DNA from: Desulfobacterales bacterium C00003106
GTDB lineage: Bacteria > Desulfobacterota > Desulfobacteria > Desulfobacterales > C00003106
Assembly (NCBI GenBank): GCA_001751015.1
Contig: MAXM01000055.1
Location: 1-5,719 of the forward strand
Direction of reading: 5' to 3'
DNA length: 5,719 bases
Every line of letters starts with the position of its first letter. Position 1 is the first letter of the stretch. Under the pieces are notes generated by a model. It saw only the letters and a program-made list of their open reading frames with translations, was not told the DNA's origin and did not search any database. Positions 1-5,719 of this stretch are shown here, piece by piece. A program made the translations under genes and the position numbers.

Positions 1-1998
1 CGAACTGCACCTGCAACATCCGGCCTGGAGACAGATGCAGAGCGAGACAAGGTCTACATGAAGATTGGCACGGTGACTGTGACGGAAAAGAGTGACTACC
101 TGACGACTGCGGATCTGCCAACGTCGGTGGATGTCCTGGGCGCTGACCAAATCGAAGATCAGAATGTCGATTTCAGCATGGAATTGTTCAGAAAGTTGCC
201 CGGAACGTACTATGGAGATTGGAATCAGGGGATCATTGCCGGTACCTTTGGAATAAGGGGGTTTGATCATAACCATGACACGCCGGTGGCCCTGCATGTC
301 GACGGCATCCCCAGCAATTGGGCTTACGGCAGGCTGGACATGCAGCCCTATTTTCCCATGGAGATCGAACGTATTGAGTTGGTCAAGGGGACCAACGATC
401 CACGATACGGTCTTAATAACATTGCCGGAAATGCGAATGTGTTCACAAAATGGGGCGGCAATTATTCGCAGGCAAAGTTTCTTTACGGCAGCTTTGATAC
501 AAATGAAGGGGATATCTTGCTGGCGCAGGAAGAAGATGGCTTTTCACAGACGTACTTTGTCGGCTATCGCCGAACAGATGGCTACCGGGACCATTCAGAA
601 TCTGACAAAGGGTCAATGTCGGGCAAGTGGTTTTATACCACAAACGACAATCGACTTACTGTTGGGGCGATTGCCAGATTTTTTGACCTGAACGCCGACT
701 CCCCGGGTTATCTGACCAGGGAACAGGCGGAGGCTGATCCCACGCAGGCTCAATCCTTTTCCGGGACGGATGGCGGTGATCAGCGAAACCGGCATATCAG
801 TCTGCACGCCGATTATGAATTCACTGATAACCTGTATTGGTCTTTCAATACCTACGCCCAGCATCTGGATCGAACTCGCTGGTGTCGTTTTAGTGAAGCA
901 GGGTCACAGCAGGAAAGGGTCCAGGATGAGGATCAACAAGGCGCCATTTCAACCTTGACATACGAGACTGCTGACTGGGGGATCAATAATGTCAGTCTTG
1001 CCTGGGGGCTGGATTACCAGTATCAGGACAACATTTATCAGCGTTACAGGACCGATGACCGTGTTCGCCGGGCGGGAGGACCGTATCGGGACTGGGCATT
1101 CACGAATTGGTACTGGGGAACTTATGTTGAGGCGGATGCCGAATTCACGGATTGGCTCCGGCTGGTGGCCGGGCTTCGTCTGGACCGCCTGGACGGTGAG
1201 TTTGAAGACAAGGTGAATGGCGTAAAGGCGGATATGATCAATTATGGCAATATCTGGCAGCCCAAAATCGGAACGGTAATCACGCCGGTTCAGGGTTATA
1301 ATCTCTATGCCAACTGGGGCCGGACCTTCCAGGTGGGCGCTGATAATATGCGGTATGGCGTCGGTTACAACGGGGATCTCCTCAACCGGGACATAGACTA
1401 TTCCGAGAACGACGGCTGGGAGGTTGGAATCAAGGTGTCACCCGCGGACTGGCTGGCTGCGCGTATATCCTGTTGGGAGCAGAAAGCCAAGGACGAAGTC
1501 AGGCTCAAAGGAGACGGTTCAGGAGATTACGACAATTATGGCAAAACCAAAAGGGACGGCTGGGATTTCGTGCTCAGTGTCAGACCCCACGATTGGGTCA
1601 CCCTTTGGGGATCGTACACAATACAGAATGCCGAGTATACGGAACCCGGATACGACAACCCGGAACGTAAGGGAAAAGACATAGAAGAGATCCCTGATTA
1701 TACCTCAAAGACAGGAATCGACTTTGAACACCCCATCGGCATTTCTTCCTGCTTGTGGTGGGAGTCCCAGGGTGACTACTATGTGGACCCGACAAATAGC
1801 GAGCCCAAAGAAGGCGCCTATGACATAGTGAATATGAACCTTAGATACAAGCTGAAGAACGTAACCTATGGCCTGGAGGTTCTGAATCTTTTTGACGAAG
1901 ACTACCACGGTTTTGTCTGGCACAGCTCTTCATCCGGGACGTGGTTTTCGCCCGGATCTGAACGAAGTTACTATGTAACCATTACTCTTGATTTTTAG
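1..1998 (+). CDS. TonB-dependent outer-membrane receptor (5' end missing)
   Basis: This is an outer-membrane receptor that would import a scarce ligand such as a metal chelate or cofactor, using TonB/ExbBD energy. The frame is open from base 1, so the gene begins upstream and the Met at 58 is internal; 665 residues are visible and the signal peptide is missing. A TonB-box-like stretch (IGTVTVTEK, about window residues 22-30) precedes a plug domain (about residues 33-155) containing typical family elements: LRKLPG-like FRKLPGTYYG, FGIRGFDHN, VALHVDGIP, and IERIELVKG followed by RYGLNNIAG. The rest is rich in alternating aromatic and polar segments, as expected of a 22-strand barrel, and it ends in YYVTITLDF with the terminal Phe typical of BAM-assembled barrels. 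Three cysteines lie in the barrel part (residues 295, 491, 584). The family call is firm; the ligand is unknown. A terminator follows, so it may be transcribed apart from the downstream genes. Confidence 0.93.
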   Translation, partial: RTAPATSGLETDAERDKVYMKIGTVTVTEKSDYLTTADLPTSVDVLGADQIEDQNVDFSMELFRKLPGTYYGDWNQGIIAGTFGIRGFDHNHDTPVALHVDGIPSNWAYGRLDMQPYFPMEIERIELVKGTNDPRYGLNNIAGNANVFTKWGGNYSQAKFLYGSFDTNEGDILLAQEEDGFSQTYFVGYRRTDGYRDHSESDKGSMSGKWFYTTNDNRLTVGAIARFFDLNADSPGYLTREQAEADPTQAQSFSGTDGGDQRNRHISLHADYEFTDNLYWSFNTYAQHLDRTRWCRFSEAGSQQERVQDEDQQGAISTLTYETADWGINNVSLAWGLDYQYQDNIYQRYRTDDRVRRAGGPYRDWAFTNWYWGTYVEADAEFTDWLRLVAGLRLDRLDGEFEDKVNGVKADMINYGNIWQPKIGTVITPVQGYNLYANWGRTFQVGADNMRYGVGYNGDLLNRDIDYSENDGWEVGIKVSPADWLAARISCWEQKAKDEVRLKGDGSGDYDNYGKTKRDGWDFVLSVRPHDWVTLWGSYTIQNAEYTEPGYDNPERKGKDIEEIPDYTSKTGIDFEHPIGISSCLWWESQGDYYVDPTNSEPKEGAYDIVNMNLRYKLKNVTYGLEVLNLFDEDYHGFVWHSSSSGTWFSPGSERSYYVTITLDF

Positions 1999-2013
1999 TA
2001 GGATATTTCCGTA

Positions 2014-2044
2014 TTGCCGCCGTGTGTCTGCCAGTGAACGGCAA
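2014..2044 (+). other. Weak inverted repeat after the receptor stop codon
   Basis: TTGCCG at 2014-2019 can pair with CGGCAA at 2039-2044 (6 bp, 19-nt loop). An overlapping alternative pairs CCGCC (2017-2021) with GGCGG (2046-2050). There is no T-run behind either, so this is not itself a terminator. The 7-mer ATTGCCG at 2013-2019 recurs at 2083-2089 inside the downstream terminator, so CGGCAA could pair with either copy. It may be a 3'-end stabilising hairpin or part of a folded leader, or it may be chance. Confidence 0.3.
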
Positions 2045-2060
2045 AGGCGGAGTTTAAATT

Positions 2061-2114
2061 AACCCACGAAGGCATTTCATCCATTGCCGGATACAATCCC
2101 TTTGTGGGTTTTTT
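2061..2114 (+). terminator. Intrinsic (Rho-independent) terminator with branched loop
   Basis: The arm AACCCACGAA (2061-2070) pairs along all ten positions with TTTGTGGGTT (2101-2110), with one G-U pair (2068/2103), and the stem runs into six Ts (2109-2114). It lies 62 nt after the receptor stop codon and 39 nt before the ABC ATPase start, so it should end the receptor transcript. The 30-nt loop is long for a terminator but can fold further: GGCA (2071-2074) with TGCC (2085-2088), and GGAT (2089-2092) with ATCC (2096-2099), giving a compact three-way junction. If transcription enters the ABC operon from upstream, this element would sit in its leader and act as an attenuator. Confidence 0.8.
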
Positions 2115-2143
2115 ATAGCTTAACAAACGGAAGTTGATTAACC

Positions 2144-2148
2144 GGGAG
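2144..2148 (+). promoter_or_regulatory. Ribosome binding site for the ABC ATPase
   Basis: GGGAG lies 5 nt before the GTG at 2154. This supports GTG as the start codon; translation from it gives a protein that begins directly with the first strand of the nucleotide-binding domain (MTLVTAKGLEKTY), as expected for LolD-type ATPases. I found no convincing sigma-70 promoter in the 39 nt between the terminator and the start codon. Confidence 0.65.
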
Positions 2149-2153
2149 AAATT

Positions 2154-2852
2154 GTGACACTTGTTACGGCAAAGGGACTTGAAAAAACGTATATCGCAGG
2201 CGACATTACTGTCAGGGCCATACGCGGGGTTGATTTTACCATTGAGCCGGCTTCCTTTGTCTGTTTCATCGGCCCGTCAGGAAGCGGGAAGAGTACTCTG
2301 TTGAACATGATCGGCTGTCTTGACCCTCCAACCAGCGGCTTTCTTGAAGTCGCCGGCAAGGACGTGACGCATCTTGGAGCAAAGGAGTCTGCCAGGTTCC
2401 GGGGTGATCACATCGGGTTTATTTTTCAGGATTTTAACCTGATACCCGTGCTGACTGTTTTTGAGAATATCGAATATCCCTTGCAGATGGTCCAGAACTG
2501 GCCAGCCCTAAAACGAAAACAACGGGTTAATGAGCTTTTGGAGGCTGTCGCCATGAAGGATCAGGGAGGCAAGTTTCCGAATCAGATTTCAGGCGGCCAG
2601 AAACAACGGGTTGCTGTGGCACGCGCCCTGGTGACCAATGCCAGTCTGGTGCTTGCGGATGAGCCCACTGCCAATCTGGATACGGAAACAGCCAACCGCA
2701 TTATTTCCCTGATGAAACAGATGCGCGATGAATTCGGCACAACCTTTATCTTTTCCACCCATGATCACAGGGTAGTAAAAAGCGCTGAAAAAATATTCAC
2801 CCTCGAAGACGGGAAATTGCAACAACAGGGCAACGGAGACAATCATGTTTAA
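2154..2852 (+). CDS. ABC transporter ATP-binding protein, LolD/MacB type
   Basis: This is the cytoplasmic ATPase subunit that powers the permease encoded next. All nucleotide-binding motifs are intact in the 232-residue product: Walker A GPSGSGKST at residues 40-48, Q-loop Gln92 in IFQDFNLIP, signature ISGGQKQR from residue 145, Walker B SLVLADEP at 164-171, D-loop NLD at 174-176 and H-loop His203. The length matches stand-alone LolD-type ATPases (about 230 residues), and FQDFNLIP with LTVFENIEYPL is typical of the LolD/MacB/FtsE branch. The start is GTG with a good GGGAG site. The gene overlaps the permease start by 8 nt, implying translational coupling and matched subunit production. LolD itself is possible, but the neighbours argue for a specialised paralogue rather than the housekeeping lipoprotein exporter, so no gene symbol is given. 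Confidence 0.95.
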   Translation: MTLVTAKGLEKTYIAGDITVRAIRGVDFTIEPASFVCFIGPSGSGKSTLLNMIGCLDPPTSGFLEVAGKDVTHLGAKESARFRGDHIGFIFQDFNLIPVLTVFENIEYPLQMVQNWPALKRKQRVNELLEAVAMKDQGGKFPNQISGGQKQRVAVARALVTNASLVLADEPTANLDTETANRIISLMKQMRDEFGTTFIFSTHDHRVVKSAEKIFTLEDGKLQQQGNGDNHV

Positions 2853-4089
2853 TATCTTCAAACTTGCCGCCCGCAACCTGAGGCGGTATAAGAGACGGAC
2901 CCTTCTCACCTCTATTCTGATTACGCTTGGAGTAGTGGCTGTCCTGCTCTTTGTTTCCGTGTCCGGTTCCTTTAAGGCCATGATGATCGGACAGATCACG
3001 GATTCCATGCTGGGTCACCTGCAGGTTCACTCCAGGGGATATCTCTCCTCCATTGACAGTCTGCCACTGCATCTCAACATGAAGGGTGAACAGGTTGTCA
3101 GGGTGAAGGAGATCCTGGATGGAAATGATGCTGTCGAAGCTTACTCCATGCGTATCAGGTTGGGCGCCATGTTCAGCAATTTTACGGAGACAACCAATGT
3201 GCGCCTTAACGCTGTAGATCCGGAACAGGAGATGCAGACAGTCCCCATGCTTGCTGATCGTATCATCAAGGGGAAAAAGGAGGGGCTTCTTGCAAAGGGA
3301 GAGATTCTTGTCCCTGAGCTCATTGCCAGGGGGATGAAGGTCAAGATCGGCGATACCATTGTCCTGGTTGCCACTAACAAGCATGGATCTGTGAATGGTC
3401 AGCCGTTTGTGGTGCGCGGTATTCTGGAAGGTATTTCCGGTCCGGGCGGGCGGGATGGCTTCATCCACACAGACGATGCCCTGGCTCTGCTGCGCATTGA
3501 AGGGAGGGAGATCAGTGAAATTGCCATACGTCTAAACGAGATGGAGCAGATGCATGAGGTCTTTGACGAGCTGAAGGGGCAGCTTGAATCATCGAGAAAC
3601 AAAATGGATAAACCGGTTTTTGAAGTGCATACATGGGAAGAGCTTTCACCGTTTTTCAATATTGCCCGGATGATTGATCTGATGACCCTGTTCATCAAGA
3701 TCATGCTTGTAGCCATTGTTCTCGTAAGCATCATGAACGTAATGGTCATGGCGGTCTATGAGCGCATCAATGAAATAGGCACAATTGCCGCGATTGGCAC
3801 CGGCCCGGGGAAAATTCTTTCCCTTTTTGTGGCTGAAGGTTTTCTGCTCGGTCTGTTTGGCACCCTGATCGGCGTTGTCATCAGTCTCATTACTATTGCC
3901 GGGATGAATGCGGCTCAGATCAGCTTTGATTTCGGTCGCCAGAAAGGGCTGCTCCTTTCTCCAACCATAGCCTCAGGGGAAGTGATCGTTATTGCGGGTA
4001 TTGTCATAGCCATAGCTGTACTTGGGAGCCTGCAGCCTGCCTGGAAAGCAGCCGGAATGGACCCAATTACGGCTTTGCGCCATGTATAA
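2845..4089 (+). CDS. ABC transporter permease, FtsX/MacB/LolC-E family
   Basis: This 414-residue inner-membrane subunit has the four-helix layout of type VII ABC permeases: TM1 at about residues 21-41 after a basic N-terminus (ARNLRRYKRRT), a large periplasmic domain (about 42-278, MacB_PCD-like), then TM2 (about 279-303), TM3 (about 326-352) and TM4 (about 379-397). Family hallmarks are YERINEIGTIAAIGTGPGKI (305-324), the cytoplasmic coupling segment after TM2, and the C-terminal PAWKAAGMDPITALRHV. Such permeases do not pull substrate through a channel; they transmit ATPase motion to the periplasm, as in lipoprotein release by LolCDE or efflux by MacB. The ATG at 2845 has GGAG 6 nt upstream (2835-2838). 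Only one permease gene is present, so the transporter is probably a homodimer of this subunit, unlike the LolC-LolE pair of enterobacteria. No MacA-like adaptor gene is nearby. The cargo is unknown. Confidence 0.94.
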   Translation: MFNIFKLAARNLRRYKRRTLLTSILITLGVVAVLLFVSVSGSFKAMMIGQITDSMLGHLQVHSRGYLSSIDSLPLHLNMKGEQVVRVKEILDGNDAVEAYSMRIRLGAMFSNFTETTNVRLNAVDPEQEMQTVPMLADRIIKGKKEGLLAKGEILVPELIARGMKVKIGDTIVLVATNKHGSVNGQPFVVRGILEGISGPGGRDGFIHTDDALALLRIEGREISEIAIRLNEMEQMHEVFDELKGQLESSRNKMDKPVFEVHTWEELSPFFNIARMIDLMTLFIKIMLVAIVLVSIMNVMVMAVYERINEIGTIAAIGTGPGKILSLFVAEGFLLGLFGTLIGVVISLITIAGMNAAQISFDFGRQKGLLLSPTIASGEVIVIAGIVIAIAVLGSLQPAWKAAGMDPITALRHV

Positions 4090-4116
4090 CCGTTCAAGGG
4101 TTACGAAAGACTATAT

Positions 4117-4121
4117 GGAGG
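4117..4121 (+). promoter_or_regulatory. Ribosome binding site fixing the NifX-like start
   Basis: GGAGG lies 5 nt before the ATG at 4127. The nearby in-frame ATG at 4115 overlaps this site, and still earlier in-frame starts fall inside the permease gene. The site therefore selects 4127, which also places a clean signal peptide at the protein N-terminus. Confidence 0.75.
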
Positions 4122-4126
4122 AACCC

Positions 4127-4528
4127 ATGACAATTACAAGGATACAATGCATTGTTGTCAATCTGGTTTTGTTTATTCTCTTTGGTTTTGCCGTAAGCGC
4201 TTCTGCGAATTCAATGAAAATTGCCGTGGCCACCACCGGCCCGGAAAAGGATGCGGCCATAAGCCAACAGGCCGGCAGAACCCCGTTTTTTCTGTTTTTC
4301 GATGGCAAAGGTAATTTTCTTGAGGCGGTGGAGAACCCGTCAAAGGATCTATCTCGTGGCGCCGGCCAAAGCACTGCTTCCTTTATTGCAAAGAAAGGCG
4401 CAACGCTCATTATTGCCGGCAGTATAGGGTATAAAATGCAACAGGCTCTGAGGGGCTATAGGATTGAGTATACAGAAGAAACTGGAGTTGCTTATGATGT
4501 GGTTCAAACAGTTATTCAAGACCGTTAG
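4127..4528 (+). CDS. Exported NifX/NafY-like (Fe-Mo cofactor family) protein
   Basis: The 133-residue product begins with a Sec signal peptide: MTITR, a hydrophobic core at about residues 9-23, and a likely cut after ASA (residue 27). The mature part is a single domain of the dinitrogenase iron-molybdenum cofactor family (NifX, NafY, NifB C-terminus, Orange protein): MKIAVATTG at 30-38, AGRTPFFLFF at 49-58, AVENPSKD at 67-74, RGAGQSTASFIAKKGATLIIAG at 77-98, then GYKMQQALRGYRI. These match the family's usual KIAVAT, FGRAPYF, VENP, GAG and IAG landmarks in order. Two features are odd. Known members are mostly cytoplasmic, and this one is secreted. The histidine commonly before FGRAPYF is replaced (SQQAGRTPFF), and the mature chain has no His or Cys. 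It may bind a different ligand or bind none. It follows the permease by 37 nt and overlaps the next gene by 35 nt, so it is part of the operon. Confidence 0.85.
   Translation: MTITRIQCIVVNLVLFILFGFAVSASANSMKIAVATTGPEKDAAISQQAGRTPFFLFFDGKGNFLEAVENPSKDLSRGAGQSTASFIAKKGATLIIAGSIGYKMQQALRGYRIEYTEETGVAYDVVQTVIQDR
4484..4487 (+). promoter_or_regulatory. Ribosome binding site for the LolA-like gene, inside the preceding CDS
   Basis: GGAG lies 6 nt before ATG 4494 and 9 nt before ATG 4497, within the 3' end of the NifX-like gene. It favours one of these two adjacent ATGs over the upstream in-frame TTG at 4464, which would add ten charged residues ahead of the signal peptide. Confidence 0.65.
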
Positions 4529-5261
4529 CAATATCATCTTCCCGGCGGCTCTTTTTTTGTGTTTACTCATGCCGGGAACGGCGGCTGCCCTTGACGGGAA
4601 CGAAATACTTCGTCAGGTCGATAGAAACATGCAGCCGGAGTCCTATGAGATGTACCGGAAACTGATCAACATAGAGCCCGATGGCAATAAAAAGGAGTTT
4701 GTCCTGTACACGGTCAAGAAGGGGCAGGACAAAATGGTGGCCTTGTTTCTTGCCCCGGCGAGTGAGAAGGGACGTTCCACCCTCCGTCTTGGTGATAACA
4801 TGTGGCTCTATATTCCCAATGTGGGCAAACCCTTGCGAATCACAAGTCTGCAATCAGTGGTAGGCGGAGTATTCAACAACTCTGACATCCTGCGTCTGGA
4901 TTACAGTGTGGAATATACTGCTGATGAGATCAGCGACAAGGGTGATGTCTACCTGCTTGATCTGAAGGCCAGGACATCATCAGTGGCCTATGACCGGCTA
5001 AAGATGCAGGTGGACAAAAAGACGCTTTTGCCGACCAGGATTGAATGTTACGCAATCAGCGGCATGCTGATCAAGACCCTCCTGTACACGAAGATCAAAG
5101 ACTTTGGCGATGGTCTTGTGAGACCTTCAATGCTTGAAACAGACAGTCCTCTCCACAAGGGATACCGGTCCGTGATGATATTCGCCAAAGTCAAAAACAA
5201 GGAACTGGCGGATGAGGTTTTCAGCCTCAACTACCTGCCCAGGGTTGATGAACTGCGATAG
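4494..5261 (+). CDS. Periplasmic LolA-like, outer-membrane lipoprotein-sorting family protein
   Basis: The 255-residue product has a Sec signal peptide (MMWFKQLFK, hydrophobic core about 13-26, likely cut after AAA at residue 32) and no lipobox. The mature part matches the family annotated as outer membrane lipoprotein-sorting protein (PF17131 type, LolA/LolB-like half-barrel): NEILRQVDRNM near the mature start, then alternating beta strands with GDNMWLYIPNVGKPLRI at 100-116, GGVFNNSDILRLDY at 124-137, and a late strand set ending in EVFSLNYLPRV. In LolA this fold carries the acyl chains of a lipoprotein through the periplasm, so a carrier role between the ABC permease and the outer membrane is a reasonable inference. 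The same family often sits beside RND/MMPL exporters; here a LolCDE-type ABC pair takes that place. The gene starts within the NifX-like gene and overlaps the next gene by at least 14 nt. ATG 4497 is an equally possible start. Confidence 0.88.
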   Translation: MMWFKQLFKTVSNIIFPAALFLCLLMPGTAAALDGNEILRQVDRNMQPESYEMYRKLINIEPDGNKKEFVLYTVKKGQDKMVALFLAPASEKGRSTLRLGDNMWLYIPNVGKPLRITSLQSVVGGVFNNSDILRLDYSVEYTADEISDKGDVYLLDLKARTSSVAYDRLKMQVDKKTLLPTRIECYAISGMLIKTLLYTKIKDFGDGLVRPSMLETDSPLHKGYRSVMIFAKVKNKELADEVFSLNYLPRVDELR

Positions 5262-5719
5262 TGCAGGTGGTCAATATCTCGCCTTGCTCCTTTCCTGCCT
5301 GTTGGTTATCTTTCCTGCTCTTCTTTATGCAGACGAGGAATTCAGTTTTGAGGTGGAGGAGTTTGAGAAAAAAACTCTGGAGTGGGGCGGGTATGCAGAG
5401 TTTAAAGGGGAACACATGGATATCAACCAGGATTCTGCTTTTGCCCGGTTGAACCTTTCGGATGAGTCCATATCAACGCTGGACCGTTTCGGCGGCAGTT
5501 TGCAGGTTGACGGTTACTACACCAAAGGGATAACCGGCTTCAATTGGCTTCTCAGGGCTTCTGCTCAGAAGGATGATCTTGGCGCATCTGACATGGCGGA
5601 TGTCTATGAGGCCTATGCCAGCATCAAACCGGAGCCTGTTTTTACTGCAAGTGCGGGAAAAAAAGCATACTGGTGGGGCAAGGGGTATGCATGGAATCCG
5701 GTCGGCTTTGTTAACCGTC
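5248..5719 (+). CDS. Secreted, probably outer-membrane beta-barrel protein (3' end missing)
   Basis: The frame runs off the right edge; 157 residues are visible from ATG 5248. It begins with a hydrophobic signal core (YLALLLSCLLVIFPALLYA) with a likely cut before DEEFSF. The mature part has an acidic stretch EEFSFEVEEFEKK, then LEWGGYAEFKGEH and amphipathic, aromatic-rich segments with turn-like gaps (FARLNL, GGSLQVDGYY, FNWLLRASAQKDD, VYEAYASIKP, FTASAGKKAYWWGKGYAWNP), which look like transmembrane beta strands of an outer-membrane porin-like protein. I do not recognise a named family with certainty; a DUF1302-like role would fit the LolA-like neighbour. The start is uncertain. ATG 5248 overlaps the previous gene by 14 nt but has only AGGG 3 nt away and no basic residue before the core. 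In-frame ATG 5212 has AAGGA 8 nt upstream and gives MRFSAS, a more normal signal n-region, with a 50-nt overlap. Confidence 0.75.
   Translation, partial: MNCDSAGGQYLALLLSCLLVIFPALLYADEEFSFEVEEFEKKTLEWGGYAEFKGEHMDINQDSAFARLNLSDESISTLDRFGGSLQVDGYYTKGITGFNWLLRASAQKDDLGASDMADVYEAYASIKPEPVFTASAGKKAYWWGKGYAWNPVGFVNR

Noticed and set aside
58..90. ATG at 58 as the start of the TonB receptor
   Set aside because: The frame is open back to base 1, no ribosome binding site stands before 58, and starting there would leave no signal peptide ahead of the TonB box. The gene clearly enters from outside the window.
263..691. 142-codon plus-strand frame within the receptor gene
   Set aside because: It is an out-of-frame shadow of the receptor plug region, which matches its family in the main frame. 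The alternative product is low-complexity and has no family features.
2115..2153. Promoter for the ABC operon between the terminator and GTG 2154
   Set aside because: TATAGC at 2114-2119 could be a weak -10, but the only -35-like TTGCCG (2084-2089) is 24 nt away, too far, and lies in the terminator. No credible promoter pair was found, so none is called.
2797..3468. 223-codon open frame on the minus strand
   Set aside because: It lies antisense to the end of the ATPase gene and the start of the permease gene, both strongly supported by motifs. Its translation has no recognisable domain and it crosses a gene junction.
4022..4126. Upstream in-frame start for the NifX-like gene
   Set aside because: It would place 35 extra residues, encoded within the permease gene and the gap, ahead of a clear signal peptide. 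GGAGG at 4117-4121 points to ATG 4127.
5261..5452. 63-codon frame starting with GTG at 5261
   Set aside because: It is in a different frame from the long open frame that carries a signal peptide and beta-strand pattern to the window edge, and it stops early.
1..5719. Mobile elements, CRISPR arrays, tRNA or rRNA genes
   Set aside because: I saw no transposase or integrase frames, no regularly spaced repeats, no tRNA-like cloverleaf and no rRNA-like stretch. The window is almost fully covered by the six coding genes.

Overview
The window reads as an envelope-transport locus from a Gram-negative (diderm) bacterium of roughly even base composition. Every gene is on the plus strand. Outer-membrane and periplasmic products dominate: a TonB-dependent receptor, a LolCDE/MacB-type ABC transporter, two exported soluble proteins and a probable outer-membrane barrel protein. 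The gene mix would suit a sulfate- or metal-reducing deltaproteobacterial lineage (Desulfobacterota), but that is an impression from gene content. No rRNA or other phylogenetic marker is present to confirm it.

Layout. (1) Positions 1-1998 hold the 3' part of a TonB-dependent receptor gene that enters from the left edge without its start. (2) Positions 1999-2153 are a 155-nt intergenic region with a strong intrinsic terminator (2061-2114). The terminator loop can itself fold into two small hairpins, giving a three-way junction. (3) Positions 2154-5719 are a tightly packed gene string: ABC ATPase (GTG start), FtsX/MacB-type permease, a secreted protein of the NifX/NafY-like iron-molybdenum cofactor family, a LolA-like outer-membrane lipoprotein-sorting family protein, and the start of a secreted, probably outer-membrane barrel protein that runs off the right edge. 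Junctions are an 8-nt overlap, a 37-nt gap, a 35-nt overlap and a 14-nt overlap (or 50 nt with an alternative start), so these five genes look like one operon with translational coupling.

How the genes may work together. The ATPase and permease form the inner-membrane motor of a type VII (mechanotransmission) ABC system, the class that includes lipoprotein release (LolCDE) and MacB. The LolA-like protein is a plausible periplasmic carrier and the last gene a plausible outer-membrane end point. The combination therefore resembles a dedicated Lol-like route for moving a lipidated or hydrophobic cargo across the periplasm. The unexpected member is the NifX-like protein. This family is normally cytoplasmic and handles metal-sulfur clusters, but here it has a clear Sec signal peptide, and its mature part has no Cys or His at all. 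Together with the upstream TonB receptor, this makes the locus a candidate for an undescribed envelope system whose cargo cannot be named from sequence alone.
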